A DNA stretch of 48,907 nt from Prevotella sp. (GCA_017556145.1 JAFZCU010000174.1:1-48907); one strand, 5' to 3'; counted from the first letter of the stretch, positions 13,475 to 24,433 are shown. Program-made: numbers and translations. The notes: generated by a model from the sequence alone, not told the origin.

Positions 13475-15244
13475 ATGAATAAAACAAACAAAGTATCGGA
13501 TGCCATTCTATATGGAAGTCTGCTGACTTTTATTTTGTTTGTCGTATATATCCTATACATCAATCAGGATGTGTTCTATACAGCACACGACCGTTCCGAA
13601 TTCATTTTCGGAGCACCCTTCTTCCATACGCTCATGTCAAAACCCTTTGGTCTGATGCGTTATGTAGGAGCCTGGCTCACGCAGCTGTTCTGTGAGCCTG
13701 CCGTAGGTTCCGGAGTGATGGTGGCTATCTGGGGTCTCATATTCTTGGTGGGAACCAAAGCATTCCGGTTACAGCCCAGTGCCTCGGCGCTGATGCTTCT
13801 GCCTGTAGCCTGTCTGCTCACGTCGGTAGTCGATCAGGGCTATTGGATCTATATCTCCACCATCAGAGGTTATTGGTTCTCGCAGTCTGTAGGTTATCTG
13901 GTCATGTTGCTGCTATTGTGGGCTGCTCGTTACACCCCACGCAAATGGCATATCGTCTGGTATGTGTTCGCCGTTTGTATCTATCCGGTGCTGGGATGGT
14001 TTGCTTTGCTTTTCGTGCTCTGTTTAGCGCTGACAGAGAAACCCACTTGGCGGGAGCTTGTGGGTATCATCCTGCTCCTTTTTACCGCCAGCATCTGGCA
14101 TACGCAGGTGTATTCGAATCTGAGATTCAACGATGTGGTACTGGCAGGCCTGCCTCGTTTCGAGACACCCACGGATACCATCAAGCACCTCTCCATCCCG
14201 TTCTTGGTGCTTGGTATTGTTTCATTGCTCATCCCATTTGGTAAGAAGTTAGCGGATACTCCTCTTACCTCATACCTCTTACCTCTTATCTCTTCTATTG
14301 CAGGCATCGTCTTCACCTCGTCATATATGTTCCAAGACCAGAACTACATCGACGAAATGCGCATGGTGCGCTATGCTTCTGATAACAACTGGAAGGAAGT
14401 TCTTCTGCTGGCAGAAGATAATAAGAAGCCAACCAGTACAATAGTCTTTCTTAAGAATGTTGCGCTGATGAATGAAGGTGGCCTACTCGACCGTTCGTTT
14501 AAGAATGGTAACATCGGTTTTCCTATTTACAATCCTGATACGCTCCATGTCTCTTTCTTGGAAATAGCATCCCCTTTGGTCTATTACAACTACGGCATGA
14601 TGAATGAATCCATCCGTCTGAATTTCGAACTTGCTGTTCATTACGGTTTCTCACCCTTCTACTTGAAGACGCTTACTCGCTGCGCCTTGGCCGTAGGAGA
14701 TAAAAAACTGGTAGAACGCTATACTACCATATTACATCATCGTCCGTTTTACAGTGACTGGCAACCGGCTCCTGTCACAGAAAAGATTAAGGAATTGCAA
14801 AAGTGCTATCCCGATGAACTCACAGGCGTTGAGAATAGCGATAGTTATATTGTCAACAATGTCAGCCTCTGGTATGAATCCGACAGTAAAGTGGTTTCAG
14901 AACAGGCATTGTTCTATGCCATGTTACGTTGTGATTCCCGCCGCTTCTGGCCTTCGTTGCGCAATTATGTAAAGTCGCACATGGATGAGCAATTTCCTCT
15001 GCATGCTCAGGAGGCTTATATCTTGTTTATGGATAAGGCCCCGGAAGAAAAACGTGTGATGATTCCCGTTGAGGAGACAGTTTTCAATCGCTATAAACAG
15101 TTTTTAAATGTTATGGCAAAACTGGTAAAGCCAGGAAAGACTCTTGGACAGGTTGCTGAAGAAATGGCTGAAGAATGGAGAGATACTTATTGGTATTATT
15201 TCTTTTTCGGAAGACAATATTCTGGTGCAGTTGGCCCCCAATAA
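13475..15244 (+). CDS. DUF6057-like polytopic membrane protein with C-terminal helical-repeat domain (copy 1)
   Basis: The start MNKTNKVSDAILYGSLL at 13475 is chosen because the promoter lies just upstream; 589 residues. The first 290 residues carry about nine hydrophobic segments (for example LLTFILFVVYILYI, VMVAIWGLIFLVG, SVGYLVMLLLLWAA, IAGIVFTSSYMF). The remaining soluble half contains TPR-like helices (MRMVRYASDNNWKEVLLLAE, SIRLNFELAVHYGFSPFYL). The function is unknown. It is similar in layout to the product of 16784-18190, so the pair probably arose by duplication. A fivefold 7-bp tandem repeat at 14262-14296 lies in a membrane segment. The next gene is a haem-motif propeller lipoprotein 20 nt downstream. 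Confidence 0.8.
   Translation: MNKTNKVSDAILYGSLLTFILFVVYILYINQDVFYTAHDRSEFIFGAPFFHTLMSKPFGLMRYVGAWLTQLFCEPAVGSGVMVAIWGLIFLVGTKAFRLQPSASALMLLPVACLLTSVVDQGYWIYISTIRGYWFSQSVGYLVMLLLLWAARYTPRKWHIVWYVFAVCIYPVLGWFALLFVLCLALTEKPTWRELVGIILLLFTASIWHTQVYSNLRFNDVVLAGLPRFETPTDTIKHLSIPFLVLGIVSLLIPFGKKLADTPLTSYLLPLISSIAGIVFTSSYMFQDQNYIDEMRMVRYASDNNWKEVLLLAEDNKKPTSTIVFLKNVALMNEGGLLDRSFKNGNIGFPIYNPDTLHVSFLEIASPLVYYNYGMMNESIRLNFELAVHYGFSPFYLKTLTRCALAVGDKKLVERYTTILHHRPFYSDWQPAPVTEKIKELQKCYPDELTGVENSDSYIVNNVSLWYESDSKVVSEQALFYAMLRCDSRRFWPSLRNYVKSHMDEQFPLHAQEAYILFMDKAPEEKRVMIPVEETVFNRYKQFLNVMAKLVKPGKTLGQVAEEMAEEWRDTYWYYFFFGRQYSGAVGPQ
14262..14296 (+). repeat. 7-bp tandem repeat (about five units) inside the first DUF6057-like gene
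   Basis: Units CTCTTAC, CTCATAC, CTCTTAC, CTCTTAT, CTCTTCT follow without gaps. Because 7 is not a multiple of 3, gain or loss of one unit would shift the frame. Confidence 0.6.
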
Positions 15245-15264
15245 CGAAATAGCTACAAGAAATA

Positions 15265-16776
15265 ATGAAAAGAATGATCCATACCTATACGCTGCTTTTG
15301 GCTATTGCCTTGCTACTCATAACATCGTGTGTGAGCCACCCCGATGTACCTTCTTCGGCCAAGGAAACCAAATGCCTACCAGCCATCTTTCCCGATTATT
15401 GCGATATCACAGTGCCTTGCAATATTGCACCACTTAACTTCATGCTTCCTGCTGATGAGTACGAAGCATGTGTGGCACGTCTCATTACGCCCATTGGCCA
15501 GCAGCAGACCTATGGTAATGGCGTAAAGGTTCAAATTCCTGAGGAGGAATGGCATGCCATGCTCGATGCCTCGAAGGGTAAAAGCATCAAGGTTGAGGTC
15601 TGGGGGAAGAAAGAGGGTGAATGGTTATCGTTCAGTCCCTTTGAAATACATGTAGCCAAAGAACCAATCGATGACTATCTGTCGTACCGTCTCATTGAAC
15701 CGTCGTATATCCGATATGACTATATGGAGATAGCCCAGCGTAACCTCACGTCTTTTGAAGAGACACAGATATTCAATAACAGGGTTACTTGCGACGATGC
15801 CAAAGGCCAGTGCATCAACTGTCATAGTTATCAGAACTACAAGACAGACAACATGCTCTTTCACGTGCGCGTCACCCGTGGTGGTACAGTTATTGTGAAT
15901 GATGGTAAAATATCAAAGGTGGATTTGAAGCGTGACTATACCATCTCTTCAGGCGTCTATCCATCATGGCATCCTACCGCTAAACTCATAGCTTTCTCGA
16001 CCAACCAGACACACCAAAGTTTCCATACAGCAAATCCTAATAAAACTGAGGTCTATGATCTTGCCAGCGACCTGATTCTCTACGATATTGCCACCGATTC
16101 GGTAAGCGTCATCAGCAACGATTCCACGCTGTTGGAGGTGTATCCTACTTGGTCGCCCGATGGCAAATACCTCTATTACTGCAAGTCTGTTCCTTTGCCC
16201 GAGGAGATGCAGGGGCAGGACATCAGAACCACCTATGCGAAAATACAGTATAACCTCTATCGTCGTTCGTTTGATTTGGCGTCGCACGGTTTTGGAGAAG
16301 AGGAACTCGTCTATGACGCTGCCTCAGCAGACAAGAGTGTTTCCCTGCCACGTATCAGTCCCGATGGGCGTAATCTGCTGTTTGCCCTTGGACAGTATGG
16401 TTGTTTTCATATCTGGCACCATGATGCCGACATTGTCTGTATTCCATTGGACCGATTTGATGGCACAGCCCTCACCGCAGAAACTTCTTCTGTCATTGAT
16501 CTCACCCATCTCAATAGCGTTGGCTATCCCGATAGTTACCCTTCATGGTCGAGCAACGGCCATTGGATGATGTGTGCCAGCCGACGTGAAGATGGTAATT
16601 ACAGCCGTGTCTATTTTGCCTATTTCAACAATGGGAAAGTAGAAAAAGCTTTCTTGTTGCCGCAGGAAGACCCCGAACTGCATATCAGTCTTCTGAAGAG
16701 CTATAATCGTCCGGAGTTCATGGTGGAACCCGTCAAGATCAGTGTTGAAGAGTTCAGTAAGGTGTTTGACAAATAA
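15265..16776 (+). CDS. Beta-propeller (PD40/TolB-like) lipoprotein with a CxxCH haem-attachment motif (copy 1)
   Basis: 503 residues. The signal peptide ends LLITSC (Cys22), giving an envelope lipoprotein. An N-terminal domain (about 35-170) is followed by GQCINCHSY (Cys183, Cys186, His187), the pattern for covalent c-type haem. The rest is a propeller with repeated PD40 blades: VYPSWHPTAKLIAFST, VYPTWSPDGKYLYYC, LPRISPDGRNLLFAL, SYPSWSSNGHWMMCAS. The role is unknown: electron transfer, sensing or a structural haem are all possible. It is paired with DUF6057-like proteins on both sides and has a paralogue at 18187-19674. The CxxCH could instead bind another ligand if the cell lacks cytochrome c maturation. 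Confidence 0.8.
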   Translation: MKRMIHTYTLLLAIALLLITSCVSHPDVPSSAKETKCLPAIFPDYCDITVPCNIAPLNFMLPADEYEACVARLITPIGQQQTYGNGVKVQIPEEEWHAMLDASKGKSIKVEVWGKKEGEWLSFSPFEIHVAKEPIDDYLSYRLIEPSYIRYDYMEIAQRNLTSFEETQIFNNRVTCDDAKGQCINCHSYQNYKTDNMLFHVRVTRGGTVIVNDGKISKVDLKRDYTISSGVYPSWHPTAKLIAFSTNQTHQSFHTANPNKTEVYDLASDLILYDIATDSVSVISNDSTLLEVYPTWSPDGKYLYYCKSVPLPEEMQGQDIRTTYAKIQYNLYRRSFDLASHGFGEEELVYDAASADKSVSLPRISPDGRNLLFALGQYGCFHIWHHDADIVCIPLDRFDGTALTAETSSVIDLTHLNSVGYPDSYPSWSSNGHWMMCASRREDGNYSRVYFAYFNNGKVEKAFLLPQEDPELHISLLKSYNRPEFMVEPVKISVEEFSKVFDK

Positions 16777-16783
16777 GTTGTAG

Positions 16784-18190
16784 ATGAAGGATATACGTCT
16801 GTTATGTACGCTTCTTTTCGGTGTGGCGGTTCTCCTCTTCTTCGGACTGGCCTATCCGCATCATCTGCATTATCAGGAGCAATTCCAGCTTTTCCTTTTC
16901 GATAGCACCTATGTGTGGGAGGTTGTTAAGCTGCCAGGGGGTGTTGCCGATTTGCTGGGACGTTTCTGCACGCAGTTTTTCCTGTTTGCTTGGATAGGAG
17001 CGTTGATTATCGCGCTGCTGCTCTCGGCGGTGCAACTTCTGACGCTCCGCCTGGTCAGCGCACAGGGGGTCAGGAACGATGTGACATCTGAGATATCACA
17101 CGCGTTCCTGACCCCCTGTGCGCTGAGTTTTGTGCCTTCGTTCCTGCTTTGGCTCTTCTTGCTCGATGAGCATGCGTTGCTGGGTGGTGTCTGGGCTGTT
17201 CTACTTACTCAGATCGCTTTATGGGGACTTATCCGGTTGCCAGACGGATGGTTGCGCCGCATTTTGATGATTGTCGCCTTTATGGCACTCTATTGGGTAG
17301 CCTTCGGTGGTAGCCATTATTATCGTTACCCGACAGTATTCCCCACGCTGCTCTATGTCGCATGGCTGCTTGCTGTCGCCCTCCCCTTCGTGGTTCGTGT
17401 CTTACACAAGTGGGCCGCTGCTTCGAGACGTCCTGTTGTAACGTTTGCCTCCTTTGCACTGGTAGCCCTCGTGATGGGTAGTCTCGTCTGGAAGAACGCT
17501 AATTTCAAAGCCGAGAAGGTGATGGCGTATGACTTTATGGCCTGTCACCAGCAATGGAACCGCATACTGGAGACCGTCAGCAAAGAGAAGCCTAACAACC
17601 AGATCGGTGTGACGGTGCAGAATCTTGCCCTGGCGATGCATGGCCAGCTCGCCGACCACCTGTTCGATTTTAACCAGAACGGAATTTCCGGTCTTCTGCC
17701 CGATGTCCAGAGCGATGCTACCAGTCCGATGCCTACAGCCGAGGCATTCTATCAGCTGGGTATGATTAATGTTGCCCAGCGAACGGTATTTGAGGCACAG
17801 GAAGCCATTCTTGACTTCCAAAAGAGTGGCCGATGCTACAAACGACTGGCACAGACCAACCTGATCAACGGCAACTACGAAGTGGCTCGCAAATACCTCA
17901 TGGCACTGCAAAAGACTCTTTTCTATCGTGACTGGGCCAACGAGACGCTACCGTTGTTGGGAAATGAAAAGGCGATAGCCAACCATCCAGAATATGGACG
18001 CTTACGCCAATGGGCCTACAAAGAAGACTTCTACTTCAGTGACCATGTGACCCCTGAGATGCTCGAAAGTCTCTTCTGGGGCAATACGGACAATCGCCTG
18101 GCCTTTGAATATCTGAAGGCCTACTATATGTTGACGAATGATCGCGAAGGCTATGCCAAATTATTACTTCAAACCTCTGCTAAGCAATGA
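16784..18190 (+). CDS. DUF6057-like polytopic membrane protein with C-terminal helical-repeat domain (copy 2)
   Basis: 468 residues, starting MKDIRLLCTLLFGVAVLLFF 7 nt after the preceding lipoprotein gene. About nine hydrophobic segments fill the first 240 residues and a soluble TPR-like part follows (AEAFYQLGMINVAQRTVFEA, YKRLAQTNLINGNYEVARKY). It resembles the product of 13475-15244 in topology and in motifs such as PFYSDW/LFYRDW within the repeat domain. A perfect 24-bp palindrome (17055-17126) is built into the coding sequence between two membrane segments. Its stop overlaps the start of the next gene (ATGA), indicating translational coupling to the second haem-motif lipoprotein. Function unknown. 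Confidence 0.8.
   Translation: MKDIRLLCTLLFGVAVLLFFGLAYPHHLHYQEQFQLFLFDSTYVWEVVKLPGGVADLLGRFCTQFFLFAWIGALIIALLLSAVQLLTLRLVSAQGVRNDVTSEISHAFLTPCALSFVPSFLLWLFLLDEHALLGGVWAVLLTQIALWGLIRLPDGWLRRILMIVAFMALYWVAFGGSHYYRYPTVFPTLLYVAWLLAVALPFVVRVLHKWAAASRRPVVTFASFALVALVMGSLVWKNANFKAEKVMAYDFMACHQQWNRILETVSKEKPNNQIGVTVQNLALAMHGQLADHLFDFNQNGISGLLPDVQSDATSPMPTAEAFYQLGMINVAQRTVFEAQEAILDFQKSGRCYKRLAQTNLINGNYEVARKYLMALQKTLFYRDWANETLPLLGNEKAIANHPEYGRLRQWAYKEDFYFSDHVTPEMLESLFWGNTDNRLAFEYLKAYYMLTNDREGYAKLLLQTSAKQ
17055..17126. repeat. Perfect 24-bp inverted repeat with 24-nt loop inside a coding sequence
   Basis: 17055-17078 (core AGGGGGTCAGGAACG) is the exact reverse complement of 17103-17126. The loop contains a further GTGA...TCAC pair. 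The centre GGGTCAGG/CCTGACCC resembles the GGGACAGG/CCTGTCCC palindrome at 2714-2773, which has the same loop length. In frame it encodes a polar loop between membrane helices. Confidence 0.85.
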
Positions 18191-19674
18191 AACGGAATAC
18201 GATTTTACCTTTTTACCTTTTTACCTTTTTACTTTTCCTCGCTGCCTGTACGGAAATGGTCAGCGATGCAAGGCAGGAGAACGTTCAACCTCAGATATAC
18301 CCCGACTATCTCGGTGTCACCATACCCGTGAATATTGCCTCTCTCTGCTTCAGCATGGCGGATGAGACGGTACAGTGTATCGATGCCGTCATCACAGACA
18401 GTCATGGACACAACCTGCACAGCCAGGGCGAAGAATCAGTTGATTTCGACCTTGACGACTGGCATATACTGCTCTCGCAGAATCGTGGCGACTCCCTCAG
18501 TGTAACCGTTTCAGCCAAGTATGACGATGGTTGGCATACCTATCGTCCTTTCTCCATCTACGTGAGTCCTGACAGCATCGACTACGGTATCTGCTATCGT
18601 TTGATCGAGCCAGGCTACGAGGTGTGGAGTAAAATGGGCATTTACGAACGCGATCTCTCCTCGTTCGATGAGCGTCCGCTGATTGAGAATACGCAGTTCG
18701 AGGGTTGTGTCAACTGTCATAGCTTCAACCGTGGCAACCCTGCCGATATGAGCCTTCATATCCGTGGCCCGCATGGTGCCACACTGCTGCGTCATGACGA
18801 TAGTCCGCTTATCGCCTACAACACCAAGACCGATCAGACGCTCGGCCTGTGTGTCTATCCCTACTGGCATCCTTCAGGACACTACATTGCCTATTCCACT
18901 AACACTACGAGGCAGTTGTTCCACAGTGCCGACAGCAGTCGCATCGAGGTCTTCGATGAAGCTTCCGACCTCCAGGTCTACGACGTTGAAAAGAATGAGT
19001 TGCTGCTTTCGCCCCTGCTTAAGCAGGACTCCATCTACGAGACTTTTCCCGTCTTTTCTGCCGATGGCCGTTCGCTCTATTTCTGTTCGGCCAGCGCCCT
19101 CCCAGAAGGCAGTCTTAAGCTCGATTCGATCCACTATAACCTCTGCCGCATTGATTTCGATCCCGCAACGGGCACCTTCGGCAACCGTATAGACACCATT
19201 GTCGATGCAGCGTCTCAACACAAGTCAGTATCTTTCCCACGGCCCTCATACGATGGGCGTTTCCTTTGCTACACGCTCTCCGATTACGGACAGTTCAGCA
19301 TCTGGCATCACGAGGCCGACCTCTGGCTGCTCGATCTTGCTACAGGAGAGAGCCGTCCTATGACGGAGGCTAACTCCGAAGATACCGAGTCGTTCCACAA
19401 CTGGAGCACCAACTCGCGCTGGCTCGTATTGAGTTCCCGTCGCGATGACGGTCTCTTCACACGGCCCTATTTCTGTCACGTCGATGCCGATGGCACAGTC
19501 AGTAAGGCCTTCATGCTGCCGCAACGCAATCCGCGCCGTTTCTACCGCGAACGTTTCTTTTCTTTCAATGTGCCCGAATTCATCATCTGTCCAACCCGTT
19601 TCGACGTTCACAAGGCCAGCCGTATCATCCGCGATGAATCCCGCAAGAACTTTGGTGTCCGTAAATATGACTAA
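18187..19674 (+). CDS. Beta-propeller (PD40/TolB-like) lipoprotein with a CxxCH haem-attachment motif (copy 2)
   Basis: 495 residues, overlapping the previous stop by 4 nt. The signal peptide ends FLAAC (Cys21). The haem-type motif is EGCVNCHSF (Cys174, Cys177, His178), followed by SLHIRGPHGATLLRHDD and propeller blades VYPYWHPSGHYIAYST, TFPVFSADGRSLYFCS, SFPRPSYDGRFLCYTL, SFHNWSTNSRWLVLSS. The order of domains and many motifs (QIYPDYLGVTIPVNIASL versus AIFPDYCDITVPCNIAPL; SIWHHEADL versus HIWHHDADI) match the paralogue at 15265-16776. Three perfect 8-bp repeats lie in the signal peptide coding region and could switch the gene by slippage. A terminator follows 38 nt downstream. Confidence 0.82.
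   Translation: MKRNTILPFYLFTFLLFLAACTEMVSDARQENVQPQIYPDYLGVTIPVNIASLCFSMADETVQCIDAVITDSHGHNLHSQGEESVDFDLDDWHILLSQNRGDSLSVTVSAKYDDGWHTYRPFSIYVSPDSIDYGICYRLIEPGYEVWSKMGIYERDLSSFDERPLIENTQFEGCVNCHSFNRGNPADMSLHIRGPHGATLLRHDDSPLIAYNTKTDQTLGLCVYPYWHPSGHYIAYSTNTTRQLFHSADSSRIEVFDEASDLQVYDVEKNELLLSPLLKQDSIYETFPVFSADGRSLYFCSASALPEGSLKLDSIHYNLCRIDFDPATGTFGNRIDTIVDAASQHKSVSFPRPSYDGRFLCYTLSDYGQFSIWHHEADLWLLDLATGESRPMTEANSEDTESFHNWSTNSRWLVLSSRRDDGLFTRPYFCHVDADGTVSKAFMLPQRNPRRFYRERFFSFNVPEFIICPTRFDVHKASRIIRDESRKNFGVRKYD
18209..18232 (+). repeat. 8-bp tandem repeat (CTTTTTAC) x3 in a signal-peptide coding region
   Basis: Three perfect CTTTTTAC units, preceded by a partial one (ATTTTAC), encode the hydrophobic core of the lipoprotein signal. 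A change of one unit would shift the frame, as in classic slipped-strand phase-variable genes. Confidence 0.75.
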
Positions 19675-19710
19675 GATAAGATAAACTGATGTTACATCTT
19701 CGAAAGAATA

Positions 19711-19746
19711 TGAGACATATACCAATAGATATGTCTCTTTTTTTTT
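19711..19746 (+). terminator. Intrinsic terminator of the DUF6057/haem-motif operon
   Basis: GAGACATAT (19712-19720) pairs with ATATGTCTC (19729-19737) and is followed by nine T residues. It ends one nucleotide before the -7 element of the GH3 gene. Confidence 0.85.
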
Positions 19747-19747
19747 C

Positions 19748-19755
19748 TACCTTTG
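19748..19755 (+). promoter_or_regulatory. -7 element of the GH3-esterase-GH43 operon
   Basis: TACCTTTG, followed by CAGCG, 28 nt before the GH3 ATG. The -33 region falls in the upstream terminator hairpin and lacks TTTG, which suggests activator dependence. Confidence 0.6.
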
Positions 19756-19783
19756 CAGCGGAATCAATTAAAAAACTAAATAA

Positions 19784-22378
19784 ATGAATCATCGCTTATT
19801 ATCAATTGTTTTGTTGTTCTGTGCTGGCCAATTCGTGTCGGCACAGACACTTCCGTATCAGAATCCCAATCTGAGTGCCAAGGAGCGTGCCAAGGATTTG
19901 TGTTCACGGCTGACGTTGGAAGAGAAAGCCAAGCTGATGCTGGATGAGAGTCCGGCCATCCCCCGTTTAGGCATCAAGAAGTTCTTCTGGTGGAGTGAAG
20001 CCCTGCATGGTGCTGCCAACATGGGCAATGTCACCGTGTTCCCTGAGCCGATTGCCATGGCTTCGTCGTTTAATCCCGATTTGCTGTACAAGGTGTTCGA
20101 TGCTGCCAGTACGGAGTTCCGTGCCCAGTATAATGAGCGCATGTATCGAGGTTCGGGCGAGGATGAGAAGTTCCATAGCCTCTCTGTCTGGACACCGAAT
20201 GTCAACATTTTCCGTGACCCGCGATGGGGCAGGGGACAGGAGACTTACGGCGAGGATCCCTATCTGACCTCTGTCATGGGTGTTCAGGTGGTGAAGGGCC
20301 TGCAGGGACCTGAGGATGCGAAGTACCGTAAGCTCTGGGCCTGTGCCAAGCACTATGCCGTTCACAGCGGTCCTGAGTACACGCGTCACAGTGCCAATCT
20401 CACCAACGTCTCGCCGCGTGATATGTGGGAGACTTATATGCCTGCCTTCAAGACCCTGGTGCAGGATGCCAAGGTGCGTGAGGTGATGTGTGCCTACCAG
20501 CGTTTGGACGATGATCCCTGTTGTGGCTCGCAGCGTCTGTTGCAGACCATCCTCCGCGACGAGTGGGGATTTGAGTACCTCGTTGTCAGCGACTGTGGCG
20601 CTGTATCCGATTTCTACGAGTCGCATAAGTCTTCATCCGACCCCGTCCATGCCTCTGCCAAGGCTGCGATAGCCGGTACGGATGTGGAGTGCGGCTATGG
20701 CTATGCCTACCGCAGCATCCCAGAGGCCGTGAAGCGCGGTTTTATCACCGAGGCAGAAGTCGATAAGCATGTCATCCGTTTGCTCGAAGGCCGTTTCGAT
20801 CTGGGGGAGATGGATGATCCTTCATTGGTGGAATGGTCGAAGATCCCGTATTCCATCATGGACTCCAAGCAGCATCGTCAGATTGCCCTCGATATGGCGC
20901 GCCAGACCATCGTGCTGCTGCAGAACAAAGGCAATATCCTGCCCTTGCAGAAGAACAAGGAGAAGATAGCCGTGATTGGTCCCAATGCCGATAATGAACC
21001 CCTGATGTGGGGTAACTATAACGGAACACCGAATCATACCATCACCATCCTCGATGGCATCAAGGCTAAGCAGAAGAAACTCTTCTATCATGCCGGTTGC
21101 GATCTGACCTACGATAAAGTGATGGAGAGCCTGATGGCATCGCAGTGCAGTTTCGAGGGTAAGAAAGGTATGAAGGGTACGTTCTGGAACAATCGCCGGA
21201 TGGAGGGCAAGCCCGTTACCACCCAGTATTATATCCAGCCCATCGCCGTCACTACCTTTGGTATGCATAACTTTGCCCCTGGTGTACAGCTTGAGGACTT
21301 CTCGGCCAAGTATGAGACCGTCTTCACGCCCAAAGAGTCTGGCGAATATGTGGTGAATGTCGATGGCTGTGGTCAGTTTGAGCTCTACATCGATGGGGAA
21401 CGTAAATTCCGTCACCGCATCTGGCGCACCACGCCCAACCGTGTGGCCATTCAGGCAGAGAAGGGCAAGAGCTACAATATCGAGGTGCGTTTCTCGCATG
21501 TCCATACCTATAATGCCAATCTGAAGATCAATGTGGCCAAGGAACTGCCCATCGATTACCAGCTGATCATCAGCCAGTTGAAAGGCATCGACAAGGTCAT
21601 CTTCGTGGGTGGCATCTCTTCTGCCCTCGAAGGTGAGGAAATGCCTGTCGATATCGATGGCTTCAAGGGTGGCGACCGTACCCATATTGAACTGCCCAAG
21701 GTGCAGCGTGATTTCCTTAAGGCCCTGAAAGAGGCTGGCAAGCAGGTGATCTTCGTGAATTGTTCTGGCTCTGCCATTGCATTGCTGCCAGAGACGGAAA
21801 CCTGCGATGCCATCGTACAGGCCTGGTATCCTGGCCAGGAGGGTGGAACAGCTGTGGCTGATGTGCTCTTTGGCGACTATACCCCCTGTGGCAAGCTGCC
21901 TGTGACGTTCTATAAGAGCAGCAGCCAGTTGCCCGACTACGAGGACTATTCGATGAAGGGACGTACCTATCGTTATTTCAACGATGCCCTCTTCCCCTTC
22001 GGCTATGGCCTTTCGTATACACAGTTTGAGATAGGCGAGCCCACTTTAATTGAAACAACCGTTCCGAATGCTGGAATCAATATTGCTGTTCCTGTCAAGA
22101 ACATCGGTCAGCGTGACGGTACGGAGATCCTCCAGGTCTATATCCGCAACTTGCAGGATCCTGACGGCCCGTTGAAGAGCCTCCGTGCTTTCAAGCGTGT
22201 GGATGTGAAGGCTGGCCAGACGGTTAATGCCAAACTGACGTTTGATAGTAAGGCCTTTGAATTCTGGGATTCGGAAACCAACACCATGCGTGTGAAAAAT
22301 GGTAATTACGAGATTCTCATTGGCAACAGTTCGTTGGATAAGGACCTGAAGAAAAAAACCATGGAAGTCAATTTATAA
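19784..22378 (+). CDS. GH3 family beta-xylosidase/beta-glucosidase with PA14 insertion
   Basis: 864 residues with a signal peptide (about 1-20, ending VSAQ). The GH3 N-terminal barrel shows WWSEALHGAANMG, SVWTPNVNIFRDPRWGRGQE, AKHYAVHSGPE and the nucleophile Asp270 in VVSDCGAV. The C-terminal sandwich begins near LLQNKGNILPL and is split by a PA14-like insert (about 450-605: FTPKESGEYVVNVDGCGQFELYIDG). A fibronectin-III-like domain closes the protein (QRDGTEILQVYIRN). The EALHG motif and the lineup with xylan esterases favour beta-xylosidase over beta-glucosidase activity. It is the first gene of an operon with a CE6-CE1 esterase and a GH43. It acts in the periplasm or at the cell surface on short xylo-oligosaccharides. 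Confidence 0.93.
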   Translation: MNHRLLSIVLLFCAGQFVSAQTLPYQNPNLSAKERAKDLCSRLTLEEKAKLMLDESPAIPRLGIKKFFWWSEALHGAANMGNVTVFPEPIAMASSFNPDLLYKVFDAASTEFRAQYNERMYRGSGEDEKFHSLSVWTPNVNIFRDPRWGRGQETYGEDPYLTSVMGVQVVKGLQGPEDAKYRKLWACAKHYAVHSGPEYTRHSANLTNVSPRDMWETYMPAFKTLVQDAKVREVMCAYQRLDDDPCCGSQRLLQTILRDEWGFEYLVVSDCGAVSDFYESHKSSSDPVHASAKAAIAGTDVECGYGYAYRSIPEAVKRGFITEAEVDKHVIRLLEGRFDLGEMDDPSLVEWSKIPYSIMDSKQHRQIALDMARQTIVLLQNKGNILPLQKNKEKIAVIGPNADNEPLMWGNYNGTPNHTITILDGIKAKQKKLFYHAGCDLTYDKVMESLMASQCSFEGKKGMKGTFWNNRRMEGKPVTTQYYIQPIAVTTFGMHNFAPGVQLEDFSAKYETVFTPKESGEYVVNVDGCGQFELYIDGERKFRHRIWRTTPNRVAIQAEKGKSYNIEVRFSHVHTYNANLKINVAKELPIDYQLIISQLKGIDKVIFVGGISSALEGEEMPVDIDGFKGGDRTHIELPKVQRDFLKALKEAGKQVIFVNCSGSAIALLPETETCDAIVQAWYPGQEGGTAVADVLFGDYTPCGKLPVTFYKSSSQLPDYEDYSMKGRTYRYFNDALFPFGYGLSYTQFEIGEPTLIETTVPNAGINIAVPVKNIGQRDGTEILQVYIRNLQDPDGPLKSLRAFKRVDVKAGQTVNAKLTFDSKAFEFWDSETNTMRVKNGNYEILIGNSSLDKDLKKKTMEVNL

Positions 22379-22384
22379 CAATAA

Positions 22385-24427
<2,043 letters not shown>

Positions 24428-24433
24428 ACGACT

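Noticed and set aside
20822-21685. A 287-codon reverse-strand open frame within the GH3 gene
   Set aside because: It is antisense to a well-supported GH3 catalytic and PA14 region and shows no family motif.
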